From an uncultured Collinsella sp. (lineage in GTDB: Bacteria; Actinomycetota; Coriobacteriia; Coriobacteriales; Coriobacteriaceae), in the NCBI GenBank assembly GCA_959599635.1, contig CAUGJN010000001.1:1-64000 (forward strand): a stretch of DNA of 64,000 nt, written 5' to 3'. Shown in pieces: positions 1 through 8,525 of the stretch (the first letter of the stretch is position 1; each line of letters begins with the position of its first letter). The position numbers and the translations under genes are program-made. Under the pieces are notes generated by a model. It ran no database searches. It was not told where the DNA came from and worked only from the letters and a program-made list of their open reading frames with translations.

Positions 1-241
1 CGGCCACGGCTCCGCGGCCGGGTGGCACCTCCGCTACGCCGCGTCAAGGGGGCCCATGAGACCCCGCACAAACCTCCGCTCCGCTCCGGTTGGTGGAGGT
101 CGTCATGGACCTCCCTTGACCCGTCTTCGCTCCGGTGCGGCTTTGCAGGGAGCAAAGCCGACGACGACGCGCGGCGTCGCCATTCGGCTTTGCCCGCAGG
201 GGCGAGATGTTGAGGGCAGGGTGCCCGGAACGGAGGAAGAC

Positions 242-541
242 ATGCAGCAGCTGATGACCGAGGAAATCGCCAAGACGGCGCCGAGGCTCTATGGGCAGGA
301 CGGGGCGGAGGACCCCACGGTCTACGCCCACTACTTCTCGTGCGTGAACGGATGGGACTGGTGGCTGCTCGAGTTCGACGGCACGGACGAGGCTTTCGGC
401 CTCGTCGAGGGCTACGACGACGAGCTCGGCTACTTCAGCATCAAGGAGATGGCCGAGCTGAACCGCCAGATGGGGTTCGCCGCCGTCGAGCGCGACGAGC
501 GATTCTCCCCGAAGCCGCTCAGCGCCGTCAGGAGGAGGTAG
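242..541 (+). CDS. DUF2958 domain protein of the mobile element
   Basis: A 99-residue protein of the DUF2958 type. The pattern of a YFSCVNGWDWWLLEFDG block, then FGLVEGYDDELGYFS, then a short segment ending near the C-terminus fits that family, whose members sit on plasmids and conjugative elements and have no established biochemical role. An upstream in-frame ATG at 56 exists, but its extra N-terminal residues look like translated GC-rich non-coding DNA. ATG 242 has GGAGGA a few bases upstream and matches the family's usual start. The next gene follows after 4 bases, so the two are probably one transcript. The family call is from recognised motif spacing; no function is claimed. Confidence 0.75.
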   Translation: MQQLMTEEIAKTAPRLYGQDGAEDPTVYAHYFSCVNGWDWWLLEFDGTDEAFGLVEGYDDELGYFSIKEMAELNRQMGFAAVERDERFSPKPLSAVRRR

Positions 542-545
542 CCGC

Positions 546-1148
546 ATGGTCACGGTCGAGTTCGACTCCATGGGCGAGGCGGTCCGCCTCGCCCTCGTGG
601 CCGGGGAGTACGCGGGCGGCGGCCTGGCCGTCCTTCTCCTCGACGCCACGGACCCGCGCTCCGATGGTTACATGGCCGAGTGGGGCGTGCTCACGGCGAA
701 CGTGCCGTCGGCGGCCGAGTGGTGCTGCGGGCGCGGCAACATCGCCATCGACGCCGACGTGCCCGCGGCGCTCCTCGAGGCGCTCGAGGCCGCCGGCTTG
801 CTCCGCATGGCCGTCCGCTCGGTGGCGTCCGGGATGGCCCGCTACCCGCTGGCCACGGTCGCCGGGCACGCCCTCGACGGCATGGGCGGCCTGAGCGAGA
901 CCCTCGAGGAGGCTCTCGGCTCGACGGTCGTCGTCGAGTACGAGTCGGGCGGCGACGGCGGCGCGTTCGAGGTGGGGACCGCGCCGGCCGGATCGGCCGC
1001 GCTCGAGCGCCTCATCGCCGCCGCGAGGTCCGAGGCCGACGCGTTGGCGGTCGCCGGCGGATGGGCGGCCGTCCGGGTTGGGTTTGGGGATGCCGAGACC
1101 ATCGACTGCGAGACGGGCCGGACGGTCTACATGGCCGGGGCGGAATAG
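546..1148 (+). CDS. Hypothetical mobile-element protein (possibly DUF4313-like)
   Basis: A 200-residue acidic protein whose start lies 4 bases after the stop of the DUF2958 gene, preceded by AGGAGG at about 531-536, so it is likely co-translated. Residues about 8-75 (a VRLALVAGEYAGGGLAVLLLD segment followed by WGVLTANVP) loosely resemble DUF4313, a family common next to DUF2958 on conjugative elements. This match is from memory of the pattern and is weak. The second half is Ala/Gly/Glu rich, with no motif I recognise. No signal peptide or membrane segment is visible. Function unknown. Confidence 0.6.
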   Translation: MVTVEFDSMGEAVRLALVAGEYAGGGLAVLLLDATDPRSDGYMAEWGVLTANVPSAAEWCCGRGNIAIDADVPAALLEALEAAGLLRMAVRSVASGMARYPLATVAGHALDGMGGLSETLEEALGSTVVVEYESGGDGGAFEVGTAPAGSAALERLIAAARSEADALAVAGGWAAVRVGFGDAETIDCETGRTVYMAGAE

Positions 1149-1844
1149 CCGCGGCCGCCACCCGCACGGGCATGCCGGCGACGGCGTGCCCCTCGCGGCG
1201 CTTCCCGGGGATGGACCGCGCCATCCCCGGGCCCCTGCGCGCCAAAGGGCCGAGGCCCCTTGGGACCCGTATGACGGGCATGACGGGAATGACGGCACGG
1301 CGGATACATGTCTTCGGGCGTCACCTCGTCCCACCGGATCGGCCTTGCGGCCGATGCGTCCCCGCCGGGATGCGGGGACGCCCGCGCCGCGTTCCGCGCC
1401 GCTCTCGCTGCGGCTCCCTGGCAACGCTCCCCGGGGTCGCGTTTCGTACGCCTCCGCTCACGCCGACCTCGGTCGGTGAACGGCTGCATTCGATGGCTCC
1501 CAGAGGTCGCCATCATTCCGCCGTGGTCACCGGCCGGGGCCTCTCGCCCCGGGTCGCCGTGCGTACGGGAGATGCTCCCCAGGGTCGCGTCCCCCTGCGC
1601 GCGGCTCAGCCGGGGCTCACCTCGACGCAGCCTCGTCGGGCGGGGCCGACATGCGGTTGCCGGTCGATGCAAGATGTGTATTCGTGCGTACGCGCCGTCC
1701 TGTGGCCGACACGTACGCACGAATATCTTGCCCTGCGGGGCCGTCCCCGGGCTTGCGGGACGCCTGTTGCGTCCCGGTCCCGGGAAACGAGAAGAGGGGC
1801 ATTGGCCCCTCTTCGAGATGTGCGCGCGGTGTGGCACGCGCGGG
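1149..1844. other. Long GC-rich intergenic region of the mobile element
   Basis: About 700 bases between the stop of the hypothetical gene on the plus strand and the relaxase stop on the minus strand. Open frames exist on both strands, but all have compositions (runs of R, P, S, G) typical of chance frames in GC-rich DNA, and none begins with a convincing ribosome binding site. The region contains short repeated blocks of the form CTCCCCRGGGTCGC near 1429, 1573 and elsewhere, and several hairpins. One at about 1791-1814 (GAGGGGC, ATTG, GCCCCTC) sits just past the relaxase stop and could end that transcript. I see no gene here. Confidence 0.5.
1670..1730. repeat. Long imperfect inverted repeat; oriT candidate
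   Basis: The left arm (about 1670-1692) and right arm (1712-1730) share ATTCGTGCGTACG as exact inverted copies, extended outwards by CAAGAT/ATCTTG with a 3-base insertion. The loop is about 19 bases. It lies in the non-coding stretch beyond the relaxase gene. Long inverted repeats next to relaxase genes are typical of transfer origins, but origins usually lie upstream of the mobC-like gene, so a structural or termination role is equally possible. Inference only. Confidence 0.35.
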
Positions 1845-2819
1845 CTACATTTCATTTTCCCGGCCGTCGTCCATCGCCCGCTCCATTGTGCGGTAGACGG
1901 CCATGCCGGTTCTGAGCGCGTGCTGTATGCCGCCCTTCGTGAAGCCGCGGCCGAGCTTGCGCCCGCTGATCGCCGCCTTCCTGACGGGCTGCCCTCTCCC
2001 GTCCCGGCGGTCGTACGTCGGTCGGTACTCGAAGACCAGGTCCCTCTCCTTGAGGTTCCCGTCACGGCTGAGGCGCATATGAACACCCCTCCGCTCAAGC
2101 GACTCGTTGAGGGCGCGCATTTTGTTCGATGCGTCCGTTGAGCCGATCTCGCGGACGCTTTCGCGAACGACCCGGCGAACGTGGTCCTGGTCGGTTTCGA
2201 AGCCCGGGTCGGCCTTCGAGCCGATCTCGCGGGCCCGCTGCTCGCCCCTCGACTCCTGCCGGGCGTGGACGCGGCTGTTGCGCGTCCCGCGCTCAAGCTG
2301 GGAGAGCCCCCAGCGCCCGTCCATCTCGCGCATCCTCGCCGCGTGGAGGGTCCTCTGGCGGGACGCCCTGCCGTCGTTGAGGCGCTTTCCGGTCGAGAGG
2401 TCAGTCCGGTTGATGGCGATATGCACGGCGTAACGGTCGGTCCCGTCCCTCGAGTGCTCTAGGTGGAGTGCCCACGCCGCCTCCTGGTTCGGGTAGTAGC
2501 GCTCGACCCACTCGCGTGCGAACTCCATGCAGTCGCCCTCGGACATCCTTCCCCCGTTGACGTCGCACTCGTCGGGGTTGAACGCGATGATCTGGTGATA
2601 GCAGTAGGTGCATTTCGAGCCCTTTCGCCCGGGCTCGTTGTGCCCGTAGGCCGCGCGCGTGCGCTCCATCTCGCGGGACCAGTTCGCCGGGTCGCCGAGG
2701 TTCCGGGAGTCGAAGTCGAGCACGTCGTGTTTGCTATTCGTGTTGTCCAGATAATCCGATAAGCTCTTCATATGCTGCGTGCCTGTGATCGCCACCTGCT
2801 TGATTGCGGTCATATCCAT
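1845..2819 (-). CDS. Relaxase / mobilization nuclease
   Basis: A 324-residue relaxase of the Relaxase/MobA-VirD2 type that would nick the transfer origin and pilot the strand. Near residue 120 the segment YAVHIAINRTD carries the H-x-x-x-N part of the metal-binding histidine region, preceded by HLEHSRDGTD. The N-terminal region has the tyrosines (YLDN near residue 22) expected for the active site. The C-terminal half is rich in Arg and charged residues (GRKLGRGFTKGG), consistent with DNA binding. I chose ATG 2819 because upstream in-frame codons overlap the coupling-protein gene in a chance-like frame, while AGGAAG lies just before 2819. It starts 7 bases after the coupling-protein stop, so the two are an operon. 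The protein is shorter than many MobP relaxases and lacks a helicase or primase domain. Confidence 0.85.
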   Translation of the reverse strand: MDMTAIKQVAITGTQHMKSLSDYLDNTNSKHDVLDFDSRNLGDPANWSREMERTRAAYGHNEPGRKGSKCTYCYHQIIAFNPDECDVNGGRMSEGDCMEFAREWVERYYPNQEAAWALHLEHSRDGTDRYAVHIAINRTDLSTGKRLNDGRASRQRTLHAARMREMDGRWGLSQLERGTRNSRVHARQESRGEQRAREIGSKADPGFETDQDHVRRVVRESVREIGSTDASNKMRALNESLERRGVHMRLSRDGNLKERDLVFEYRPTYDRRDGRGQPVRKAAISGRKLGRGFTKGGIQHALRTGMAVYRTMERAMDDGRENEM

Positions 2820-2826
2820 CCACTTC

Positions 2827-4785
2827 CTATTCGTCCCAGGCCGCCCACTCGTCCATGAACGCCGCGTTGTCCTCGTCGGCCTTGGCGGGATCGTTCGGGG
2901 CGGTCTCTTCTTCACCGGATGCGTCGCCATCGGCGTCGAACTCGGGACACCACGGGGCGGGGGCTTCATATGCGTTGCCTTCTGCGGCGGCTCTCGCGCG
3001 GGCGTAGTACGCGGCCCGTTTCTCGCGCTCGGCCTCCTCGTCCCCGAGCCCGAAGAACGGGCCGGCGGGCGTCCTGTTGGCGTAGTCGAGCGGGAATTCG
3101 AAGACGCCCTCACGTCCGGGCTTCGAGTTCTCCCCGCCCTTGATCGCGATGAGGCCGTCGCGGATGGGGATGCGGTTCTGCCACTCCCATTCGTTTATCA
3201 GGGGAACGGCCGCCTCGTTGTAGCTCGTGCCAGATGAGGAGCGCCCTGCGCCTTTCTGGCTAGACGTTCCCATCGAGCGCACGGTCCGCTTTCCCGCGAG
3301 TGTCGTGAAGAACTTGAAGTCCTCTGGCTCGGAGAGAGACAGAGCGACCTTGATGCCGATGGAGCCGATCAGCTTGTCGCGACCGGCCCCGCCGTCGCCT
3401 GGGTCATTGTAGGCATTCAATTCTTTGAGATTTTGAACGAAGATTTGCTCGCGTATTCCCATCGAACGTCCGAGCGTCGCGATGGCCGGCAGACACGCGA
3501 CCTTGACGTTGAGGTTGCCGATCTCGTCGAGCACGAGCGCTGTCTCGTGTGGCATGCGGCCCCCGTTCCCCTTGCACGCCCGCTGCGCCACCTGCCACCA
3601 CTGGTTCAGGAAGCAGGTGTAGACGACCCCGTACGGGTCTCCCTCGTCGAGCATCTCGATGTAGGCTGCCGTCTTCCTCTCGATGAGGTCGCGAATGGAG
3701 ACGCTGCTCTCGGAAGTCACGGCGCGGAGCGCTCCGTCCGAGAAGATGCTCAGCGCCTCCTTGAGGGTCGAGACGACGTTCTTGCCGGCCGTCGTCGCGC
3801 CGCCGTCACCGAGGAGGTCGGACGCCGGCGAGAACGCCGGGTGCGACGGCCCGAGCTCGCGGATGTAGTCCTTAAGCGGGGCCGAGGGGTCCTTCGGGTC
3901 GTCGCCGGCGGTCCCGCGCTCCACGAGCGCGGCGACGCTCGCGAGGTTCTTCTGCCTGCGGGGGATGTCGGCCGTGCAGACGACGAGGATGCAGGCGGCG
4001 AGCATGTTGCGCGCTGCCTTGGGGAAATACGTGTTCTTCTCCCCGCCGATTGGGATGAGGTCGACGGCGACCTGCCGGGCTGTCCTCACGGCCCCGTCAA
4101 TGTCGCCCGCCTCGACGGCGTCGGCGACAAGTCCGATGGGGTTGTACGAGCTGGCACCGGGATAGCCGGTCAGGTCGAGGACAATGGTCTCGTAGCCGAG
4201 CTCCCTCGCCTTGTCGGCGGTGAGCTCAAGGATCTCGGGCTTTCCGGTGGAGACGACGTTCCAACCGGCTGCCAGGAACATATGCATATCTTCCAGGACT
4301 TGGAATTGTGACTTACCAGACCCCGTTTTTCCAATGCTGATCGCGTGCGGAACGGACGAGTCGAACCAGTATCCGCCCTTGGTCGCGCCGAGCACGAAAC
4401 CCGCTCTGGCCGGCGCGCCGGACCCGTCCCAGAAATCGTTGCGGCGGTTGAGTTCCACTGCGCCCCGGACGACGTGGGCGTCGCCGTAGATACCTTCGTC
4501 GACGTTCCGGTTGCGTTCGGCGTCCTTTGCGACCGTATAGCCGAGGAGAACGAGAAACAGGAGACAGAACGCTGCGAACATGAACGGAATGTGACCGAGC
4601 CATGCCCCGGAAAGCCAGAAGACCGACCACATGTCGAAACCGATGGCGTCGAGCCAGGCCACCCAATTGACGGGAAGCGAAGCGGCGATGCATCCGACAA
4701 CGGGCGCTGCGAGGGGATAGCAGGCGACGGTAAGTACGGTGGCGAACGCGGCCGATAGAATTGCGTTGAACTTGAGATTGTTCAC
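2827..4785 (-). CDS. traG: VirD4/TraG-family type IV coupling protein
   Basis: A 652-residue membrane ATPase that links the relaxosome to a type IV secretion channel. Residues 1-90 contain hydrophobic segments at about 8-35 and 62-85 separated by a short loop, the usual N-terminal anchor. Walker A is GKTGSGKS at residues 152-159, and the Walker B-like LVLDEIGNL lies near residue 400. The C-terminus is acidic and ends in DEWAAWDE. The start is GTG 4785, preceded by AGGAGAGG at good spacing; longer upstream frames run into the small relaxosome gene with chance-like composition. It is followed after 7 bases by the relaxase. No VirB4 or other channel genes are in the window, so they lie further left or the element borrows a channel. 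Confidence 0.93.
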   Translation of the reverse strand: MNNLKFNAILSAAFATVLTVACYPLAAPVVGCIAASLPVNWVAWLDAIGFDMWSVFWLSGAWLGHIPFMFAAFCLLFLVLLGYTVAKDAERNRNVDEGIYGDAHVVRGAVELNRRNDFWDGSGAPARAGFVLGATKGGYWFDSSVPHAISIGKTGSGKSQFQVLEDMHMFLAAGWNVVSTGKPEILELTADKARELGYETIVLDLTGYPGASSYNPIGLVADAVEAGDIDGAVRTARQVAVDLIPIGGEKNTYFPKAARNMLAACILVVCTADIPRRQKNLASVAALVERGTAGDDPKDPSAPLKDYIRELGPSHPAFSPASDLLGDGGATTAGKNVVSTLKEALSIFSDGALRAVTSESSVSIRDLIERKTAAYIEMLDEGDPYGVVYTCFLNQWWQVAQRACKGNGGRMPHETALVLDEIGNLNVKVACLPAIATLGRSMGIREQIFVQNLKELNAYNDPGDGGAGRDKLIGSIGIKVALSLSEPEDFKFFTTLAGKRTVRSMGTSSQKGAGRSSSGTSYNEAAVPLINEWEWQNRIPIRDGLIAIKGGENSKPGREGVFEFPLDYANRTPAGPFFGLGDEEAEREKRAAYYARARAAAEGNAYEAPAPWCPEFDADGDASGEEETAPNDPAKADEDNAAFMDEWAAWDE

Positions 4786-4798
4786 GGCTGCACCTCTC

Positions 4799-5149
4799 CT
4801 ATACGTTTCGGGCGTCGGCGAGGAAGGACGAGACGGCCTCCGCGGCGCTTCCGACCCTTGTGAGCGCGGCGTTGAGGAACGGGGAGATCCGGCCGGGGTC
4901 ATGTGTGATGTGGACCTCAAGCGTTAACTGATTCAGGTTCGATCCGGCAAGTCGGAGGTCCCGGTACAGGAGTTTCAACGTTTCGGGATCGGTGGAGATA
5001 ACGGGGCGATCGCCATCGACAAGAGCACGCCGACGCAGATAATCGCTCATGTTCAGGCCCGCGGCGGCGGCGCGCCGCTCGATGGCGGCGCGCTCCTGCG
5101 AGGAGACCCTGACATAGATGCGTCCCGAACGCTGGGGGCTACTCATCAT
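4799..5149 (-). CDS. MobC-like relaxosome / plasmid mobilization protein
   Basis: A protein of about 116 residues starting MMSSPQRSGRIYVRVSSQE. This is a ribbon-helix-helix-like N-terminus, followed by RRAAAAGLNMSDYLRRRAL (the classic 'nutrient' of MobC-type proteins: IEXRAXXAGLXXSXYLR) and a helical C-terminal part with NLNQLT. Such proteins bind the transfer origin and help the relaxase. The start overlaps the end of the upstream gene (…GGATGATGAGTAG), so translation is probably coupled; ATG 5149 and 5146 are both possible. It lies 13 bases before the GTG of the coupling protein. The gene order small DNA-binding protein, coupling protein, relaxase is typical of mobilization modules. Confidence 0.8.
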   Translation of the reverse strand: MMSSPQRSGRIYVRVSSQERAAIERRAAAAGLNMSDYLRRRALVDGDRPVISTDPETLKLLYRDLRLAGSNLNQLTLEVHITHDPGRISPFLNAALTRVGSAAEAVSSFLADARNV

Positions 5150-5582
5150 CCGCCTTTCCATTAGGGATGAAAGCGTGGGAGATGCCGACGCGATGGGTGC
5201 TCCCCGTGCTGTCGCAGAGGGCGAAAGCGAACGCGAACGGTGCCTCGGCGTAGGGCGTGGCGGAACGGGCGTCGAACATAAGGGCTTGAAGGTCGAGATA
5301 GGAGGCTTCAAGCTCGGTAAGGTGCTCGCGCGTCACGGGGACGCCGCGGTACGAAACGACGGGGAGATCGGGATTGTCGCAGTGGTATGCGAAGAGCGTG
5401 CCGGGGACCTCCTCCTGGATGACGGAGTCGAGCGAGGGGATATCGGGATAGGCTTCCGGCGAAAACGGCCAGACGAAGTAGACATGGCTCCTCTTGCCGG
5501 CCTCCTTGGGGTTGAGCTCGATGGTGAACTTCGGGGCGATCTCGAATCGGTTTCCCGACAGCTTGAGGGACTTGAACTCCAT
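5139..5582 (-). CDS. Hypothetical protein of the mobilization operon
   Basis: A 147-residue protein beginning MEFKSLKLSGNRFEIAPKF, preceded by AAAGGAAC. It has no recognisable motif, signal peptide or membrane segment. The sequence has a mixed alpha/beta look, with several short beta-like stretches (HVYFVWPF, FAFAFALCDS). Its last codons overlap the start of the MobC-like gene, so it belongs to the same transcript and may have a role in transfer or regulation. I do not recognise the family. Confidence 0.7.
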   Translation of the reverse strand: MEFKSLKLSGNRFEIAPKFTIELNPKEAGKRSHVYFVWPFSPEAYPDIPSLDSVIQEEVPGTLFAYHCDNPDLPVVSYRGVPVTREHLTELEASYLDLQALMFDARSATPYAEAPFAFAFALCDSTGSTHRVGISHAFIPNGKADDE

Positions 5583-5635
5583 GAGGGTTCCTTTCGATGG
5601 GATGATGGGACCGGACGGTCGGTCCCACCGGTCAG

Positions 5636-6619
5636 TTAGTTTTGGTTGTGGGCGTGGGTGAGGGTTATCAGGCGTGCCGTTGCCGTGCGGCGGAAGCCAT
5701 ACTCGACGCCGCGCTCGGCAAGGAAGGTGCGGTGCTCGTTAAGCCGCTTTGCGAGTACCGCGGGGGTGGCGTCGTCGAGCGCCGCGTCCGCGATGAGCTG
5801 TGTCGCGGTGCCCTCCCATGCTCCGGGCCTCGTTGCCATGAAATCGAGGACGGACATGACGCAGCTCGGGACCTCGCGCTCGCGCAACTCCTCGCGGCTG
5901 GTTTGCTCAACAAGTTGCCATCGACAGTCGTTGAACGCGAGTTTATATTCGGCTAGGTCGACGTCGCGTCCAGTGATGGAGAGGGTCGCTTTTCCGTCGA
6001 ACATCGCGTCTTTAGATAGCAACAGACATTCATCTGCTGCTCCGAGGATGCCGTTCGAGCCGCTGATCGTATTGAAGATGTTAGCCTCGTCGCCCATTTT
6101 GCGAGTGTGATGAACAAGCAAGATGCACAGGCCGTTTTTGTCTGCAAAGGCCTTGAGCAGGCCTATATCCTGATAGTCGGATGCATACACGCTGTCTCCG
6201 GTTGCAACCCTGACCTTTTGCAGCGTATCGATGATGACGAGCCGTGTCGTCGGCTGGGCGGAAACGAAGCGCTCCAGCTGAACGGTAAGTCCGTTGTTGA
6301 GTTTGTCGGCTACGATGGCGAATTTTAGGTCGTCGTTGGCGACGTCAACGAGGTGGAATAAGCGGTTTTGGATGCGCCCGAAGGTATCCTCAAGGCAGAG
6401 ATAGAGCACCCCTGCGCGCTCGGTGGCGTGATCGAGGAATGCCCGTCCAGTACTGACGCAGATGGCCAGCCAAAGGCAGAACCAGCTCTTACCGACTTTG
6501 GGGGTGCCGGCGAGCACCACGAGACCGGTCGGGATGAGCTCCTCAACGAGCCAGGTTACGCTTGCAAGGGGGCTTTCGAGGAGGTCCTGCGCGCTGCGCA
6601 CCTCGAGCTCACCGGGCAT
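5636..6619 (-). CDS. RepA-like AAA ATPase / hexameric helicase
   Basis: A 327-residue ATPase of the AAA_25/RepA helicase type. Walker A is GTPKVGKSW at about residues 38-46. Walker B is LVIIDTLQKV near residue 128, followed by a LVHHTRK motif near 168 that matches motif 3 in RecA-fold helicases. In RepA-type elements this protein unwinds the element's origin; on integrative elements it often supports autonomous replication of the excised circle. The C-terminal 100 residues look like a winged-helix region (AVLAKRLNEHRTFLAERGVEYGF). The ATG immediately follows the stop of the small upstream gene, so translation is coupled. The roughly 50-base gap to the next gene has no feature of note. Confidence 0.85.
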   Translation of the reverse strand: MPGELEVRSAQDLLESPLASVTWLVEELIPTGLVVLAGTPKVGKSWFCLWLAICVSTGRAFLDHATERAGVLYLCLEDTFGRIQNRLFHLVDVANDDLKFAIVADKLNNGLTVQLERFVSAQPTTRLVIIDTLQKVRVATGDSVYASDYQDIGLLKAFADKNGLCILLVHHTRKMGDEANIFNTISGSNGILGAADECLLLSKDAMFDGKATLSITGRDVDLAEYKLAFNDCRWQLVEQTSREELREREVPSCVMSVLDFMATRPGAWEGTATQLIADAALDDATPAVLAKRLNEHRTFLAERGVEYGFRRTATARLITLTHAHNQN

Positions 6620-6829
6620 CTAGACCGCCTCCGCGCGGATGACGCGACAGCGGCCGCGATAGTCGGTGACGATCTCGACGCCGAGGGCTGTGCAGAGCGC
6701 GTCGATGCGGTCCGCCTGTTCGATAGCGAATCCGAGAATGTCCTCATCGGTAGGATTGCGCGGGAGACCGTGGGCCTCCAGCGTGCGCGCTACGCGCTCG
6801 GCGTGCGCAAAGTAGGCGGAATAGTCCAT
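6620..6829 (-). CDS. Small hypothetical protein upstream of the RepA-like gene
   Basis: A 69-residue acidic protein (MDYSAYFAHAERVARTLEAH…) preceded by AAGGAG at good spacing. Its stop codon touches the ATG of the ATPase gene. It is probably helical in its first half, with a short basic C-terminus. No family is recognised. Position and translational coupling suggest a partner or regulator of the replication ATPase; that is inference. Confidence 0.65.
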   Translation of the reverse strand: MDYSAYFAHAERVARTLEAHGLPRNPTDEDILGFAIEQADRIDALCTALGVEIVTDYRGRCRVIRAEAV

Positions 6830-6943
6830 TTGTGCTCCTTGTAGATATGGGTCGCATGGAGCATGTAATATGGACCATGCGGTTTATGGGCCGCGGACGG
6901 GTGCTTCTTCTTGGCGGTAGAGCACCCGTTTTTCTTTTTCAGG

Positions 6944-7141
6944 CTAGCCAACGCCGGCCATCTCCTTTCGGTCGTCGGGCTCTTTTAGCCCGAGCTCGCG
7001 GTAGAGCGCGGAGCGGGCGATGTACCACGTCTTTCCGAGCTTGCGAAACGGAAGCTCACCGGCCTTGGCGAGCTTTTGAGCCTTGGAATAGCTCACATTC
7101 ATAATCTCGCTTGCCTCAGCGAGAGACAGAAGCTTGTCCAT
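6944..7141 (-). CDS. xis: Excisionase-type helix-turn-helix protein
   Basis: A 65-residue DNA-binding protein with an excisionase/MerR-type winged helix: LLSLAEASEIMNVSYSKAQKLAKAG, then ELPFRKLGKTWYIARSALY. Proteins of this sort direct excision by the integrase and often act as regulators. I chose ATG 7141 because AGGAGG lies about 7 bases upstream; an in-frame ATG ten codons earlier has no such site. It reads away from the integrase and heads the leftward operon of replication and mobilization genes, so it may control the switch from integrated to excised state. A good promoter sequence lies just upstream (7170-7198). Confidence 0.85.
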   Translation of the reverse strand: MDKLLSLAEASEIMNVSYSKAQKLAKAGELPFRKLGKTWYIARSALYRELGLKEPDDRKEMAGVG

Positions 7142-7169
7142 ATATACCTCCTCTCTTTTCGTTAATTCC

Positions 7170-7198
7170 ATTGTACACTCTTAACAAAGAGAAACAAA
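7170..7198 (-). promoter_or_regulatory. Predicted sigma-70-type promoter for the leftward operon
   Basis: On the minus strand, TTTGTT (7193-7198) and TACAAT (7170-7175) are separated by 17 bases, ending about 29 bases before the excisionase start. The surrounding 130 bases are strikingly AT-rich compared with the flanking genes, and contain a tandem AACAAAGA direct repeat (7183-7200) that could be an operator. Confidence 0.5.
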
Positions 7199-7292
7199 GA
7201 AAAATAAAAATCAAATTGAAATGAGATATAGATAAAGGCTAAAGTTGAAACCAACATCGCTATAAAGCTTTATTTAGAAAGTTGATTAAGTA

Positions 7293-8525
7293 ATGGCTAG
7301 AAAAGTATTCATCGCGAGGAACCGAAGCACCGGATTCCACTCCCTGGTCGAGGTGGTTCGTGGGGTTGAGGCGGCGGAGAAGTCGGCCCCAATGGACTTC
7401 GAACTTGCAGAGCGCCTCATGCGCTGGGGCACTCTCGACGAGCTCGTCACGGCCATTTCGGAGTCTGGTCCCCTCATCGACCGCAGCATCTATAAAGAGG
7501 AGAATAGGCGGTTGTCTATCGACGAGGCCATCGAGGTCGTGGAGGAGTCCGTCGGCGGCGAGCGTGGTTTCACCCGTTGTGACGAAGACTTCCTCTATCT
7601 CCAGCTGTGCCTTGAGGGGATGTCTACGACGGGCAGCGCTTCGTCACTCTATCCCTCTCAGGCCTCCATTGCTCGCGACCTCAATCGTCATGGACTTATT
7701 GAGTCCAACGGCCTTGACGAGCTGAGGAAATGGCGGGAAGAAGATCCCGGCTGCGTCGTTGTGATTGAACCCTTGAGGGACGTCGTCCTATGCCGAAATC
7801 TCGGTTCGGTTCTGCTCAGGTTGATCGCAAACATCATGTCGGGGAATGAGAACGTCCTTGAGAAAAGCGGGTTCAAGCGCTTCGAAAAGAAACGTCGCTG
7901 GTGGATTACTGGGGAGCTCAAGGACTCCTATTACGTCCTGCCGTTCCAGCACAATTCCTCCTTCGATATGACTCTCAACTACTCGACCAAGTGGTTCAAG
8001 AACGTCTTTTCCTATATGGTCATTAATCCGCTCGAGACGCGCATCCTCGATCTTAGGCCGAGAAAGAGTAAGGTTCTTTTCGGATCGGTTCCCAACGCGG
8101 TTTTGATAACCGCGCAGATAAAGACCGGCGAGGGCGCACCGTTTTTCGACATCGGCTGGAAGCCGGAGGTCGAGAAGACCCAGCTGTATCTCGGTATCGA
8201 TGACGGGGGTACCCAGAGAGACGAGGCCATTGCCTTCGTGGAGTCCGTTGCCAAAATGCTGGCCGGGCTGACGACGAAGGACGGCGATCGACTTGGGTGG
8301 TCTGTAGGCGGGCCTTCGATCTTCGATGATGTGCCGGTGCCCAGATACCATTTCCACTCGACGGCGGCGGCGATGTTCGGGGCTATCTTCTACCGATACG
8401 GCTGTGTCCCCACGACGTGCAAAAATTGCGGAAACGGCATTTTGGTCAAAACCAGGGGGAAGAGGCGCGAGTTCTGTTCCCCGTCGTGCAGGACGCAGTA
8501 TTCGAATCGAAAGGCGGGGCTCTAG
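7293..8525 (+). CDS. Unknown cargo protein with C-terminal zinc-finger motif
   Basis: A 410-residue protein I cannot assign. It is mostly mixed alpha/beta. The C-terminus (about residues 376-405) carries CKNCGNGILVKTRGKRREFC followed by SPSC, a C-x2-C … C-x3-C treble-clef or CGNR-like zinc finger of the kind that binds nucleic acid. No signal peptide or membrane segment is seen. The ribosome binding site is weak and the upstream region is AT-rich, so it probably has its own promoter. Directly after its stop (TAG then ATG) comes a two-helix membrane protein, and then the integrase. A position between excisionase and integrase is a common place for element maintenance or defence cargo, but the sequence gives no direct evidence for either. 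Confidence 0.75.
   Translation: MARKVFIARNRSTGFHSLVEVVRGVEAAEKSAPMDFELAERLMRWGTLDELVTAISESGPLIDRSIYKEENRRLSIDEAIEVVEESVGGERGFTRCDEDFLYLQLCLEGMSTTGSASSLYPSQASIARDLNRHGLIESNGLDELRKWREEDPGCVVVIEPLRDVVLCRNLGSVLLRLIANIMSGNENVLEKSGFKRFEKKRRWWITGELKDSYYVLPFQHNSSFDMTLNYSTKWFKNVFSYMVINPLETRILDLRPRKSKVLFGSVPNAVLITAQIKTGEGAPFFDIGWKPEVEKTQLYLGIDDGGTQRDEAIAFVESVAKMLAGLTTKDGDRLGWSVGGPSIFDDVPVPRYHFHSTAAAMFGAIFYRYGCVPTTCKNCGNGILVKTRGKRREFCSPSCRTQYSNRKAGL

Noticed and set aside
1308..2141. Plus-strand open frame running from the non-coding stretch into the relaxase gene
   Set aside because: Half of it is antisense to the relaxase, and the composition (R, P, S, A) is chance-like.
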